A stretch of 64,000 nt of DNA from Eikenella halliae. GTDB lineage: Bacteria > Pseudomonadota > Gammaproteobacteria > Burkholderiales > Neisseriaceae. Of this stretch, positions 54,915 through 63,223 are shown one piece after another (positions within the stretch are counted from its first letter, which is position 1; every line of letters starts with the position of its first letter). The stretch covers positions 1 to 64,000 of the forward strand of contig NZ_LXSQ01000020.1 in assembly GCF_001648475.1 (NCBI RefSeq), read 5' to 3'. The notes under the pieces are model-generated. The model made no database searches and was not told where the DNA came from. It saw only the letters and a program-made list of their open reading frames with translations. Made by a program: the position numbers and the translations under genes.

Positions 54915-55247
54915 ATGAAAAAACACATCGAAGGCCTGCGCAACGCCCTATACAAACGCGACCTGACCGTGGCCGTCGAAGAAGATACCCCTGCCTTCCC
55001 CGCCGTGTGGACGCTTGCGCACCCTTATTTCACGCTGCCGCTGACCATCGCCTTCCACAACGCCCACGACACCGGCCTCGTACCGCTGTATGCCAGCTTC
55101 GGCTGCTACTTAATGGAAAAGCCTGAAATATCGCTGTATTTCACCAAAACCAACCGCCACTCGTGGCAGCGCGATTTGGCCGCTTTTATCGAAACGCTGA
55201 TGCAATATATCTACGCCGCCGAAACCGAACACAATAAGGCCGTCTGA
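54915..55247 (+). CDS. Hypothetical protein in the ubiVT operon
   Basis: 110 residues, start MKKHIEGLRNALYKRDLTVA. Soluble, with a beta-rich centre (FTLPLTIAFHNAHDTGLVPL) and a C-terminal helix (RDLAAFIETLMQYIYAAETE). No family recognised. It is 11 bp from the next small gene and then ubiV, so it is probably cotranscribed with the anaerobic ubiquinone genes. A Neisseria-dialect uptake sequence overlaps its stop region (about 55239). Confidence 0.6.
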   Translation: MKKHIEGLRNALYKRDLTVAVEEDTPAFPAVWTLAHPYFTLPLTIAFHNAHDTGLVPLYASFGCYLMEKPEISLYFTKTNRHSWQRDLAAFIETLMQYIYAAETEHNKAV

Positions 55248-55258
55248 AAAGGAATCCT

Positions 55259-55510
55259 ATGCACATCACCTTCCCGGAATGGTTTGATGACCTGGCTGAA
55301 TTTGAAGCCGAGAGCAAAGGTTGCCTGTTGGATTTTCCATTGCATATCAACGGACAAGAGTTTGTTTTTACCTTCTACGATTTGTGCCGCCTCAATCAAA
55401 CCTATGCCGATGATTCCGCCGCCGATTTTTTAGAGAACGAAGCCGTCGTTGTATTGCAGGCCGTAAACCGGAAAAACATTGCCCGCTTTGCCCAAACGAT
55501 TTTCAGGTAG
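55259..55510 (+). CDS. Small hypothetical protein before ubiV
   Basis: 83 residues (MHITFPEWFDDLAEFEAESK). Acidic and soluble, one Cys in each half; last codons QTIFR come from an Eikenella uptake sequence at the stop. GGAAT weak ribosome site. It lies between the previous small gene and ubiV in the same direction. Function unknown. Confidence 0.6.
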   Translation: MHITFPEWFDDLAEFEAESKGCLLDFPLHINGQEFVFTFYDLCRLNQTYADDSAADFLENEAVVVLQAVNRKNIARFAQTIFR

Positions 55511-55552
55511 CCTCCAGGCCGTCTGAAAAGACAGAAAAACAAAGGAACACCC

Positions 55553-56473
55553 ATGAAACTCTCCCTCGCCCCCATCCAATTCTTCTGGCAGAAAGAAACC
55601 CTGCTCGAATTCTACGTCCAAATGCTCGACAGCCCGCTCGACACCATCTATCTGGGCGAAACCGTCTGCTCCCGCCGCCAGAAAATGCGTTTCGATGACT
55701 GGTTCGGCCTTGCCCAAGACCTCGCCGACAGCGGCAAGGAAATCATCCTTTCCTCCCAAGTGCTGCTCGAAAGCGAATCCGACCTCAAACGCCTGCGCAA
55801 AATCACCGGCCAAACCCAATTCAAAATCGAAGCCAACGACATGGGCGCGGTCAAACTCGCCCGCGAACACGGCATCCCCTTCGTGGCCGGCGCCAGCCTC
55901 AACATCTACAACGAAGCCACCCTGCAACTCTTCCAAAACCTCGGTGCATACCGCTGGGTCGCCCCCGCCGAACTCGCCCGCGACAAAGTGGCCGACATCG
56001 CCCGCCTTTCAGACGGCCTCGAAACGGAAATCTTCGCCTGGGGCAAAATCCCCTTAGCCTATTCGTCCCGCTGCTTCACCGCGCGGCACTACAACCTGAA
56101 CAAAGACAGCTGCGAATTCCGCTGCCTCGACCACGAACACGGCCTCACCATGAACACCCGCGAAGGCCAGCCGTTCCTCACCATCAACGGCATCCAAACC
56201 ATGTCCTACGGCAGCCAATGCCTGCTGCCGCACCACGCCGACATGGTCGCCATCGGCGTAAACATCCTGCGCCTCTCGCCCCAGCTCACCGACATGCCGC
56301 GCATCATCGAACTGCACCGCGCCGTGCTCGACGGCCAAACCACCCTAGACGAAGCCCTGCCCGAACTCGCCCGCCTCGCCACCGGCACGCCCGTGGACGG
56401 CTACTGGCTGGGCAAACCCGGCATCGAAGCCGTGGAAGCCCACCGCAAAGCCTACGGCACCAACGCCGCCTGA
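55553..56473 (+). CDS. ubiV: O2-independent ubiquinone biosynthesis protein UbiV
   Basis: 306 residues, U32-like family. The four [4Fe-4S] ligand cysteines are C39 (GETVCSRRQKMR), C174, C187 and C191 (SSRCFTARHYNLNKDSCEFR C), matching the E. coli UbiV pattern (C39, then three near 180-197). It forms a heterodimer with UbiU for ring hydroxylation using prephenate as the oxygen donor. Good AAAGGAAC site before the ATG. ubiT follows 11 bp later. A Neisseria-dialect uptake word (TTCAGACGGCCT) is in frame near 56008. Confidence 0.93.
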   Translation: MKLSLAPIQFFWQKETLLEFYVQMLDSPLDTIYLGETVCSRRQKMRFDDWFGLAQDLADSGKEIILSSQVLLESESDLKRLRKITGQTQFKIEANDMGAVKLAREHGIPFVAGASLNIYNEATLQLFQNLGAYRWVAPAELARDKVADIARLSDGLETEIFAWGKIPLAYSSRCFTARHYNLNKDSCEFRCLDHEHGLTMNTREGQPFLTINGIQTMSYGSQCLLPHHADMVAIGVNILRLSPQLTDMPRIIELHRAVLDGQTTLDEALPELARLATGTPVDGYWLGKPGIEAVEAHRKAYGTNAA

Positions 56474-56484
56474 AAGGAAACAAA

Positions 56485-56928
56485 ATGCCCCTGCCCGACA
56501 TCACCCTGCCGCAATGGTGCGCCCAAATCGGCCGCCGCCTGCCTGCCCTGCCGCCGCGTTTCGCGCTGGTTAAAACCCTCAACCTCATGCTCAAGCGCGG
56601 CCTCTTGCCTGCCGACATGAGCCTGTTCGACGGCCGCACCTTCGAAATCGACGTACTCGACGCGGGCATCACCGTGCGATTTACTGCCGATAGCGAACGC
56701 TTCCTCGACCGCCGCTTCGAAGGCACGCCCGATTTGCGGCTGGCCGCCAACGGCGTGGATTTCTTGCGCATGATGCTGCGCGAAGAAGACCCCGATACCC
56801 TGTTTTTCAAACGCAAACTGCAAATCGAAGGCGACACCGAATTGGGGCTGATCACCAAAAACCTGCTCGACAGCGTGGAATGGCCGTTTGCCGAACAGTT
56901 GGTGAAATGGCAGGAAATGTTTGAATAG
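56485..56928 (+). CDS. ubiT: Ubiquinone biosynthesis accessory factor UbiT (SCP2 domain)
   Basis: 147 residues. An SCP2 lipid-binding domain (TFEIDVLDAGITVRFTADSE, PDLRLAANGVDFLRMM, DPDTLFFKRKLQIEGDTELG) as in E. coli UbiT/YhbT, the anaerobic counterpart of UbiJ that binds ubiquinone intermediates. It completes the ubiU, ubiV, ubiT set. The ATG at 56485 follows AAAGGAAA. Confidence 0.92.
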   Translation: MPLPDITLPQWCAQIGRRLPALPPRFALVKTLNLMLKRGLLPADMSLFDGRTFEIDVLDAGITVRFTADSERFLDRRFEGTPDLRLAANGVDFLRMMLREEDPDTLFFKRKLQIEGDTELGLITKNLLDSVEWPFAEQLVKWQEMFE

Positions 56929-57338
56929 GCGCTTGTGGGCGTTGCCACTTCGTTTGAACCGTGTTAAAGCCAAGCCTTTCAGGTAGCCTGCCATACTTGC
57001 CTGAGGCAGCGAAAACGGATAGGCTCGGCGGCAACACGATAAGCCGGCATGATTGTGCCGACACGGTGCAAGGGAAATTTTCAGGTAGCCTTTGCCAAGG
57101 GCTACCTGAAACATATCGGTATGATTTAAAAGCAACTCAATCTGCAAAAGTAAGCCGCTATGGCGCAATCCGGCTTGGTGGGCAATCGGGCAGGCCTGCC
57201 GCAAGGAGGCGTGGCGGTTTGGGTGCGGCAAGGTGAGGTAACGCGCTGGTGTTCTTATTTCCATTCGCGATAAAAATTTCAGGTAGCCTGTTTTTCGTTA
57301 ACAGGCTACCTGAAATTTTGCGCACGTGGCATTGGAGG
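56929..57338. other. Intergenic region, no gene recognised
   Basis: It holds one single uptake sequence (about 56978), an inverted pair at about 57081-57110 and another at 57280-57314 that is the probable terminator of the thioesterase pair. Confidence 0.5.
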
Positions 57339-57767
57339 CTATTGGGCGGCGGGCATTTGGAAATGGCAGCGGGCGACGACGATGGGTTTGGCCGGGTCGG
57401 ACTGCCAGGCTTCCACGGCCACGTTGGCGATGCGGCTGCCTTGGCGGGTGAGGGCGCAGCGGGCGTAGGTGGTTTCCGGCTTGCCGCTGCGCAGGTAGTC
57501 GAGCGAGAAATCAATCATTTTGGGCAGTTCGGTGAGTCCGGCCTGACGGTAGAGGAAGAGCACGGCGCAGCTTTCGATGAAGCCGCCGAGCATGCCGCCG
57601 TGCAGGGCGGGCAGGAAGACGTTGCCGATGTTTTCCCGTTTGTAGGGCAGGGCAAACAGGGGATGGCCGTCGGATTCGCCGCATTGCAGGCCGATAAAGC
57701 CGCTGTAGGGGATGAGCTCGGCGGCTTCGGCGGTGCGCTCGGGGGATAGGGTGAAGGGGGTGCTCAT
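57339..57767 (-). CDS. PaaI-type hotdog thioesterase (second of two)
   Basis: 142 residues from ATG 57767 (MSTPFTLSPERTAEAAELIP). Hotdog-fold features: FLPALHGGMLGGFIESCAVL with the HGG motif, followed by the strands TELPKMIDFSLDYLRSGKP and ANVAVEAWQSD. Acyl-CoA thioesterases of the PaaI family hydrolyse aromatic or fatty acyl-CoA. Its start codon overlaps the stop of the upstream thioesterase gene by an ATGA, indicating translational coupling and possibly a heteromer. Confidence 0.8.
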   Translation of the reverse strand: MSTPFTLSPERTAEAAELIPYSGFIGLQCGESDGHPLFALPYKRENIGNVFLPALHGGMLGGFIESCAVLFLYRQAGLTELPKMIDFSLDYLRSGKPETTYARCALTRQGSRIANVAVEAWQSDPAKPIVVARCHFQMPAAQ

Positions 57768-58234
57768 GCTTGCAACATCTCCTGTAGTTTGGCTTGTTCT
57801 TCTGGGGTGAGCGGGGTGCGCATGAAGGTGGCCATGCCCAGGGCGAAGGGGTCGGCCGGGTCTTCTTGGTAGCAGCTGCTGCGCACGAAGGCCACCTGGC
57901 CGGCCAGGCGGTAGCATTCGGCGCGGCCGTAGATGCGGCGGCCGGGGGTGGCGGGGTGCATATAGTCGATGCGCATGTCGAGGGTGGCGAGGATTTCGGC
58001 GTCGGGCAGCTGGGCGGTTACGGCGCAGGCGGAAACCATATCGACTAGGGTGGTGATGGTGCCGCCGTGGATGGTTTGGGTGTCGTGGCGGCCGACGAGG
58101 TGGGGCTGCCAATCGAAACTGAGCACGGGGCGGCGGCCATAGATGCCTTCGTAGCGCAGGCCGATGGCGCGGGAGTGGGGAAGGTCGAGATAATGTTGGC
58201 TGAGGATGCGGTAGAGGGCGGAATTTACGGGCAT
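57764..58234 (-). CDS. PaaI-type hotdog thioesterase (first of two)
   Basis: 156 residues from ATG 58234 (MPVNSALYRILSQHYLDLPH); a TTG at 58255 is less likely. The HGG motif occurs in TQTIHGGTITTLVDMVSACA, followed by DMRIDYMHPATPGRRIYGRA and VRSSCYQEDP, characteristic of PaaI hotdog thioesterases. The gene starts the two-gene unit and overlaps the second by four bases. Substrate not predictable. Confidence 0.82.
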   Translation of the reverse strand: MPVNSALYRILSQHYLDLPHSRAIGLRYEGIYGRRPVLSFDWQPHLVGRHDTQTIHGGTITTLVDMVSACAVTAQLPDAEILATLDMRIDYMHPATPGRRIYGRAECYRLAGQVAFVRSSCYQEDPADPFALGMATFMRTPLTPEEQAKLQEMLQA

Positions 58235-58363
58235 GGCGGTTTCTGCTTGGAACAATGTATTTTCAGGTAGCCTTTGGCAGGCGCAAGGGCGTTATTGTTT
58301 GACTGGGAAGGGGGTTTGTCAAGGGCGGCTGAAAACCGTCCGTTGTGTTTTCAGGTAGCCTGC

Positions 58364-59221
58364 CTATTGGGTTTCATCGCCGCTTTCGTCTTGCAATACG
58401 GCGGTTTCGTCCTCCCCGCCGGGCAGTTGCACCAAAATATCGCCAAACGCGCCGTCTTCCTGGGTGAGGCGCACCAGCCCTTCTTTCACCAGCTCCAACA
58501 GGGCGATAAAGCACACCACCACCTGCGCCACGCCGCCCTCCGGCTCAAACAATCGGCTGAAGCGGCAGCCGCCGTCTTGCAGGCGGCGCAGGATGCGGCT
58601 CATGGTGGCGCGCACGGAGAGGGCTTCGTTTTCCTGCACCACGGTGTGGCTGCGGCGTTGGCCGGCGCGGGAGAGGATGGCGAGCCAGGCTTGGGTGAGG
58701 TCGGCCAGCCGCACTTCCGGCAGCTTGGCGGCGGTGGCGATTTCCAGCGGCAGATACGCCCAGGCGAAATCGCGGCCGGCGCGGGGCAACGCGTCCAAAC
58801 CTACGGCGGCGAGCTTCATCTGCTCGTAGGCCAAGAGGCGGCGCACCAATTCGGCACGCGGGTCGGCAATCTCTTCGTCTTCGGCGGCGGGCGGCGCGGG
58901 CAGGAGCAGGCGCGATTTGATTTCAATCAGCACCGCCGCCATCAGCAGGTATTCCGCGGCCAAATCCAGGTTTTGTTCGTTCATTTGCGCGATATAGGCC
59001 AGATACTGCTCGGTGATTTTGAGCATGGGGATATCCAGCACGTCGATGTTTTGCTTGCGGATAAGGTACAGCAGCAAATCGAGCGGGCCTTCAAAGCTGT
59101 GCAGCACCACTTGCAGCGCATCGGGCGGGATAAAGAGGTCGGCGGGTAGGTCGGTAACCGGCTGGCCGAACAACGTGGCGATGCCGGGGCTGTTCGGCGT
59201 ATCGGGCGGGGGAGCGGGCAT
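58364..59221 (-). CDS. scpA: Segregation and condensation protein A
   Basis: 285 residues from ATG 59221 (MPAPPPDTPNSPGIATLFGQ). Kleisin family. FEGPLDLLLYLIRKQNIDVL DIPM with YLAYIAQMNEQNLDLAAEYL is the conserved N-terminal SMC-neck-binding segment; the C-terminal winged helix ends near LVKEGLVRLTQEDG. It bridges the SMC heads for chromosome condensation together with ScpB, which is not in the window. The longer upstream frame runs through an uptake sequence and is rejected. Confidence 0.93.
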   Translation of the reverse strand: MPAPPPDTPNSPGIATLFGQPVTDLPADLFIPPDALQVVLHSFEGPLDLLLYLIRKQNIDVLDIPMLKITEQYLAYIAQMNEQNLDLAAEYLLMAAVLIEIKSRLLLPAPPAAEDEEIADPRAELVRRLLAYEQMKLAAVGLDALPRAGRDFAWAYLPLEIATAAKLPEVRLADLTQAWLAILSRAGQRRSHTVVQENEALSVRATMSRILRRLQDGGCRFSRLFEPEGGVAQVVVCFIALLELVKEGLVRLTQEDGAFGDILVQLPGGEDETAVLQDESGDETQ

Positions 59222-59383
59222 TTTCAGGTAGCCTTTGGCGGGCAGAAAGCGGGAATTATAGTGGATTTTATACAATGCAGTCTGACACTCTGAAAGGCTA
59301 CCTGAAAGCCGTTGCCCGGCTTGAAAGCAGCAGCCAAGCGGTGCATACTGGCTATATTTCCCACACCCGATAAGGAGCGATTG

Positions 59384-59827
59384 ATGAAACTCGTGATTGC
59401 CGCGCCTGCCAACGGCGTTGAATTGAAAAATGCACTCAAAACGCATCTGCAAAACGACCCGCGTGTGTCGAGCCTGGTGGACTTATCGTCGCCTGATGGC
59501 ACTTATCCGCAGCTCTCTTTTGCCGCCGCGCAAGAAGTGGCCACCGGCCGCGCCGACCGTGCCATTTTGATTTGCGGTACGGGCGTGGGCACCGCGATTG
59601 CCGCCAACAAAGTGCGCGGTATCCGCGCCGCCACCGCCCACGACCTGCTCACCCTGCGCGGCTCGGTGGAAAACTACAACGCGCAAGTGCTGTGCATGGG
59701 GCAAAATGTCATCGCCGCCCCCGCCGCTTGGGCGCTGGTAGACATCTGGCTGGATTTGCGCCACGACACTTCCAGCGGCTATGCGCCGAAGGTAGGCGAG
59801 ATAGAAGCCTTCGAACGCGGCGTTTGA
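59384..59827 (+). CDS. RpiB/LacAB-fold sugar-phosphate isomerase-like protein
   Basis: 147 residues. The conserved core ILICGTGVGTAIAANKVRGI with the active-site Cys, and YPQLSFAAAQEVATG, place it in the RpiB/LacAB family. However, the N-terminal substrate motif is IAAPANGVELK instead of the usual SDHAGFELK, so the catalytic Asp and His of ribose-5-phosphate isomerase B are missing. It may act on another sugar phosphate or be degenerate. AAGGAG precedes the ATG at 59384. Confidence 0.8.
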   Translation: MKLVIAAPANGVELKNALKTHLQNDPRVSSLVDLSSPDGTYPQLSFAAAQEVATGRADRAILICGTGVGTAIAANKVRGIRAATAHDLLTLRGSVENYNAQVLCMGQNVIAAPAAWALVDIWLDLRHDTSSGYAPKVGEIEAFERGV

Positions 59828-59859
59828 TGGACTTGCATTTGTTCAAACCATAAACATAC

Positions 59860-59926
59860 AAAAGGCTACCTGAAACTTTAGCCACGCAGAAACTACGCTG
59901 CGTTCGTTTCAGGTAGCCTTTTCTTT
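59860..59926. terminator. Uptake-sequence hairpin between convergent genes
   Basis: AGGCTACCTGAA (59863-59874) and its inverse (59908-59919) enclose the pair CACGCAG...CTGCG, ending in TTTTCTTTT. Confidence 0.65.
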
Positions 59927-59937
59927 TCCAGCCATTC

Positions 59938-61416
59938 TTACAACTGGCGCAAGAATGCTTGAATAAACGCGATCTTATCCAATTCCGGCATGGCGTTGAA
60001 CGCTTCGCGATGGTCGCGGATGTGGTCGATAAGCGGATAAAACTCTTCATCGACGTGGCGTTTGTCGAGTTTGCGGCCGATGTTGCCTTCGTTGCTTCGT
60101 CCCAGAAACTTGGAAATCAGGTAATACGGCGATTTGAGTTTGAACAGCATTTCGCCGTTTTGTGCATCAAATACCATAAAGCCTTCGTGTTCCACATTTT
60201 TCAGACGACCTTTCAGCTCGCCGAACGTGATGTTTTTCAGCGTTTCGGGGCGGCGGATGCCGTATTGTTTGCCGATTTCGTCCAATTCGGCTTCAGTAAA
60301 CTGACGGCCTGTCGCCACGTCGATGCAGCCGATTAAGGTTTCGCCCAATTCTTCGCGGATGATGTGCACGTCTTTCGCGTCTGTGATTTCAAACAAAAAA
60401 GTGTGGTTCGGATGAGCGCGGAACAGGGTTTCGTATTGCGCGCAGTGTGCGGCGGTCATGTCGGCAAACGCGCTGTCGAGCGAACCGGTGGTCGAATACA
60501 GCACTTTGCCGTCAAACGCCGCGCCGTGGGACGGGTGGCTTTCAGGTAGCGAGACGAAAGTGCAGCAGCCGAGGAAGCCGTTCACTTTTACCACCGCATC
60601 CACCAATCTTTCGTCGCTGATTCGGATCGGATAACGGCTGCCTTTGGCAATACGTTCCGAATAATTGAACACTTTTTTAAACGGGCGCACGATGATGCGG
60701 TTGTGCGCGTCGATAATCAAACCGCGCATTTCCAGCAGCGCATCGTCGAAGCGGTTGTTGTAGAACACGCTGCGGGCGTATTTCAACACGCGCAATTCGG
60801 GATAACGCTTGGACGCTTTGGCGGTAAAGTTGCGGCTGCCGTGTTGCAGATAATTTTCGGTGACGAAGGTTTGCTGCGCTTCGTCAAACGACAGGGCGTG
60901 CTGCTCGATGGCCTGCATTTGCTCGATTTGTGCCAACTGCGCCGCGCTGGCGGGCTGCACGGCTTCAATGTGGATTTCGCCGGGCAGGGGGTTTTGATTG
61001 AGCTTCACATAGGCGGCCAGCACGTCGCGCTCTTTCACGCCGTGTTGGTTGGGGAAAAAGTTGTGTAGGCGGTAGGCTTCGGTGCGGAAGCCGTGTTTGG
61101 CGGCCCAATCGAGCAGGTGGCGGCAGCGGGAGGCTTTTTGGTTGGTGTTGGAATTGATGATGAGGATGGGGCGGGCAGGATTTGCCCGGCCTGCAATTAA
61201 AGCATTGCGCATCATGGCGTTGCCTTGTTTCTGCGCTTTATCCACGGCCTCGCCCGACCAGCGGTATACACCGTTTTCATCGGTGAGCAGCAGGTCGTTT
61301 TCGATGCGGATGATTTCGGCATCGGGATATTGTTGGGCAAACTCGGCGGCTTTTTGTTCGGCAAAAGTCGATTTTCCCGAACCTTGATGGCCGCGGATGA
61401 GGATAAATTTTTGCAT
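59938..61416 (-). CDS. T4 Rnl1-like RNA ligase fused to an N-terminal polynucleotide kinase-like domain
   Basis: 492 residues. Residues 1-170 are a P-loop kinase domain (G9-HQGSGKST17; later IIRIENDLLLTDE). Residues about 185-492 form a nucleotidyltransferase RNA ligase like T4 RnlA: EMRGLIIDAHNRIIVRPFKK, FNYSE, the adenylated Lys277 in K-V-N-G280, LYSTTGSLDS, EGFMVFD and LFKLKSPYYL correspond to the ligase motifs. It probably phosphorylates and seals broken RNA, for example nuclease-cleaved tRNA. The uptake word AGGTCGTCTGAA (inverse, 60199-60210) is a Neisseria dialect. Start at 61416 gives the MQKFILIRGHQGSGKS N-terminus. The target RNA is unknown. Confidence 0.85.
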   Translation of the reverse strand: MQKFILIRGHQGSGKSTFAEQKAAEFAQQYPDAEIIRIENDLLLTDENGVYRWSGEAVDKAQKQGNAMMRNALIAGRANPARPILIINSNTNQKASRCRHLLDWAAKHGFRTEAYRLHNFFPNQHGVKERDVLAAYVKLNQNPLPGEIHIEAVQPASAAQLAQIEQMQAIEQHALSFDEAQQTFVTENYLQHGSRNFTAKASKRYPELRVLKYARSVFYNNRFDDALLEMRGLIIDAHNRIIVRPFKKVFNYSERIAKGSRYPIRISDERLVDAVVKVNGFLGCCTFVSLPESHPSHGAAFDGKVLYSTTGSLDSAFADMTAAHCAQYETLFRAHPNHTFLFEITDAKDVHIIREELGETLIGCIDVATGRQFTEAELDEIGKQYGIRRPETLKNITFGELKGRLKNVEHEGFMVFDAQNGEMLFKLKSPYYLISKFLGRSNEGNIGRKLDKRHVDEEFYPLIDHIRDHREAFNAMPELDKIAFIQAFLRQL

Positions 61417-61513
61417 GGTTGCGTGTCTTTCTTTTGTCGGGTTGTTTTGGCTTCGCAGCAACGCTGCTGCGCTGCATTTTAACTGCTTTGAGGCTTCGCT
61501 TTCAGGTAGCCTT

Positions 61514-62101
61514 TCAGGATAGGCTACCTGAAGAAGGGCGGCGATGCTGTTTTACTTCGGCATCGATTTCTTGCGCCAGTCGGTTAATGGGGTAGCTTGG
61601 CCAGTCGGGGTATTTGCAGCGGTGGTAGCAGTGCCAATAGCTGCGGATGCGGTTTTGCTGTTTGCGCCAGTAGGCAGGGTTTTCGGCTAAGAAGGCGGCC
61701 AGGATGGTGCGATTGTGGCGGAAAAAGGTGTGCACTTGCTCTTGAATGGGCAAAACGTATTCGCCGAGTAGCTGGGCAGCGAAGGGGGCGACAAAGGCGG
61801 GCTGGCCGGGGTCGAGCAGGGCGGCGAAGTGTTGTGCGCGGATGTGGCCGTCATAGTGCCGGGTGTGCAGGCAGTGGAACATGGCGCGTTGGATGGAGTT
61901 GAGTGATTCGGGTCGGTGGGCAATGGTGAGGCCGTATTGCCGGCGAATCAGGCGGATGGTTTGGCCGCCCAGCAGCAGTTTGTCCGGCTCTAGAGTGGGG
62001 CTCGGGGAGCGGGGGTGTTGCATATTGGCCAAGAGCTGCGCCGCTTCGATTTGGCAGTCGGCAGGAAAGGCTTGGAGAAAGAGTGGGGCGTGGGCAGTCA
62101 T
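61514..62101 (-). CDS. Hypothetical protein next to the RNA ligase
   Basis: 195 residues from ATG 62101 (MTAHAPLFLQAFPADCQIEA). Soluble, helical, rich in His, Trp and Arg in the C-terminal third (AYWRKQQNRIRSYWHCYHRC KYPDWP). No catalytic motif recognised. It is transcribed towards the RNA kinase-ligase gene, 97 bp away with an inverted uptake-sequence pair between, so cotranscription is doubtful. Confidence 0.6.
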   Translation of the reverse strand: MTAHAPLFLQAFPADCQIEAAQLLANMQHPRSPSPTLEPDKLLLGGQTIRLIRRQYGLTIAHRPESLNSIQRAMFHCLHTRHYDGHIRAQHFAALLDPGQPAFVAPFAAQLLGEYVLPIQEQVHTFFRHNRTILAAFLAENPAYWRKQQNRIRSYWHCYHRCKYPDWPSYPINRLAQEIDAEVKQHRRPSSGSLS

Positions 62102-62179
62102 GGTTTGTTTGGTTTGCGGTTTCAAGTAGCCTTGGGGGAGGATTAGAGGCTACCTGAAAGTTTGTTGCTGTGTGTTCAA

Positions 62180-62896
62180 TTAGTCGGTGGCAGAGCCCAT
62201 GATACCGGTGTATAGGCGGTTTTGCGGGCTGTATACGGTCCAGAAGTATGTGCCCCACCATTCGCGGCCGTCTGCAAAATAGTCGGAACAATCGGTGTTC
62301 CATGCGTAGGCTTCGATGTGGTTCAGGCTGCCGAACAGTTGGCGGCAGAAATCGAGGAAATATTCGCCAGTTTCACGGGCAGTTTGGTCGAAGTGGGCGG
62401 GGTAGGGCGGATTAAGGAATGCGTGGCAGAAGGCACTGCTGGACATCTCCCTGGCAATGGTGTGCTCGGCATCGGTTTCGCTGTCGTGGTAGAGGAAGCG
62501 GCCGGATTGGCTGCCTTGTCCGCGCATGATGAGGCGGGAGTGCTGCAAATCGAGCTGGTTGCCATAGAACTCCGTTGCGCTGATTTTTCGCCCCATATCG
62601 GTTTGCAGGCTGAAATGTTGGGCAAGCGGGGCGGGAGCGGGCACTTGGTATCGGGCTGCGCGCTGCATAGCCTGTGCGTTGCGCTCGGCGATAACGGCAT
62701 GCAGGGTGTGGTTGGCGGTGGCCAGGTGGTATTCACGGTGTTCGGCCTCGTTGGCAGCGGCAGTGGTGTAAGCGAATTGCTGGAAATCGAGCACGCCGCC
62801 GAGCTCGTGGAAGCGACTGATGGCAGCACAGCGTTGATGGTGTTGCCATTCAGGCAGGCCGACGTGGGGTAGGGTTTCTAGGTGGAGCAAGGGCAT
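62180..62896 (-). CDS. Hypothetical protein
   Basis: 238 residues (MPLLHLETLPHVGLPEWQHH). Aromatic-rich C-terminus with IEAYAWNTDCSDYFADGREW WGTYFWTVY, and no signal peptide or membrane span. The family is not recognised. The gene precedes the other unknown gene in the same direction with 78 bp between, so the two may form a unit. Confidence 0.6.
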   Translation of the reverse strand: MPLLHLETLPHVGLPEWQHHQRCAAISRFHELGGVLDFQQFAYTTAAANEAEHREYHLATANHTLHAVIAERNAQAMQRAARYQVPAPAPLAQHFSLQTDMGRKISATEFYGNQLDLQHSRLIMRGQGSQSGRFLYHDSETDAEHTIAREMSSSAFCHAFLNPPYPAHFDQTARETGEYFLDFCRQLFGSLNHIEAYAWNTDCSDYFADGREWWGTYFWTVYSPQNRLYTGIMGSATD

Positions 62897-63223
62897 GGGT
62901 GCTTTCAGGTAGCCTTTTTAACAATATGATTTGTTTAGCATGGATTGTGCCAAGTAGTAAGTTGTTTGTCTAATAGATTGATATTACAGGGGACTATATT
63001 TTATCGGTAGGCGGATGATTAGTATGTATGGTGAAAGATATAGTTTTATAGATAGTATTTATAGAAATATAGCTATGAATTATAAGGCTACCTGAAAACG
63101 GAATACGCTTGCTTTGCGCTGTTTGTGTAAAAAGCATTACAATCGCGCCCAAATTTGAGCCGGGGCTGCTGTTTTGCGGCGGCTTTGGAATTGCTAATCC
63201 TTTTATTATCAGGGAAATAAATC
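62897..63223. other. AT-rich promoter region upstream of the permease gene
   Basis: No gene. 62930-63085 is distinctly AT-rich. A probable promoter, TTGCGC (63114-63119), 18 bp, TACAAT (63138-63143), precedes the permease gene by about 80 bp. No purine riboswitch could be recognised. Confidence 0.5.

Noticed and set aside
59259..59275. TATAGTGGATTTTATA, a possible Correia end
   Set aside because: Only one terminus-like word; no interior or second end nearby.
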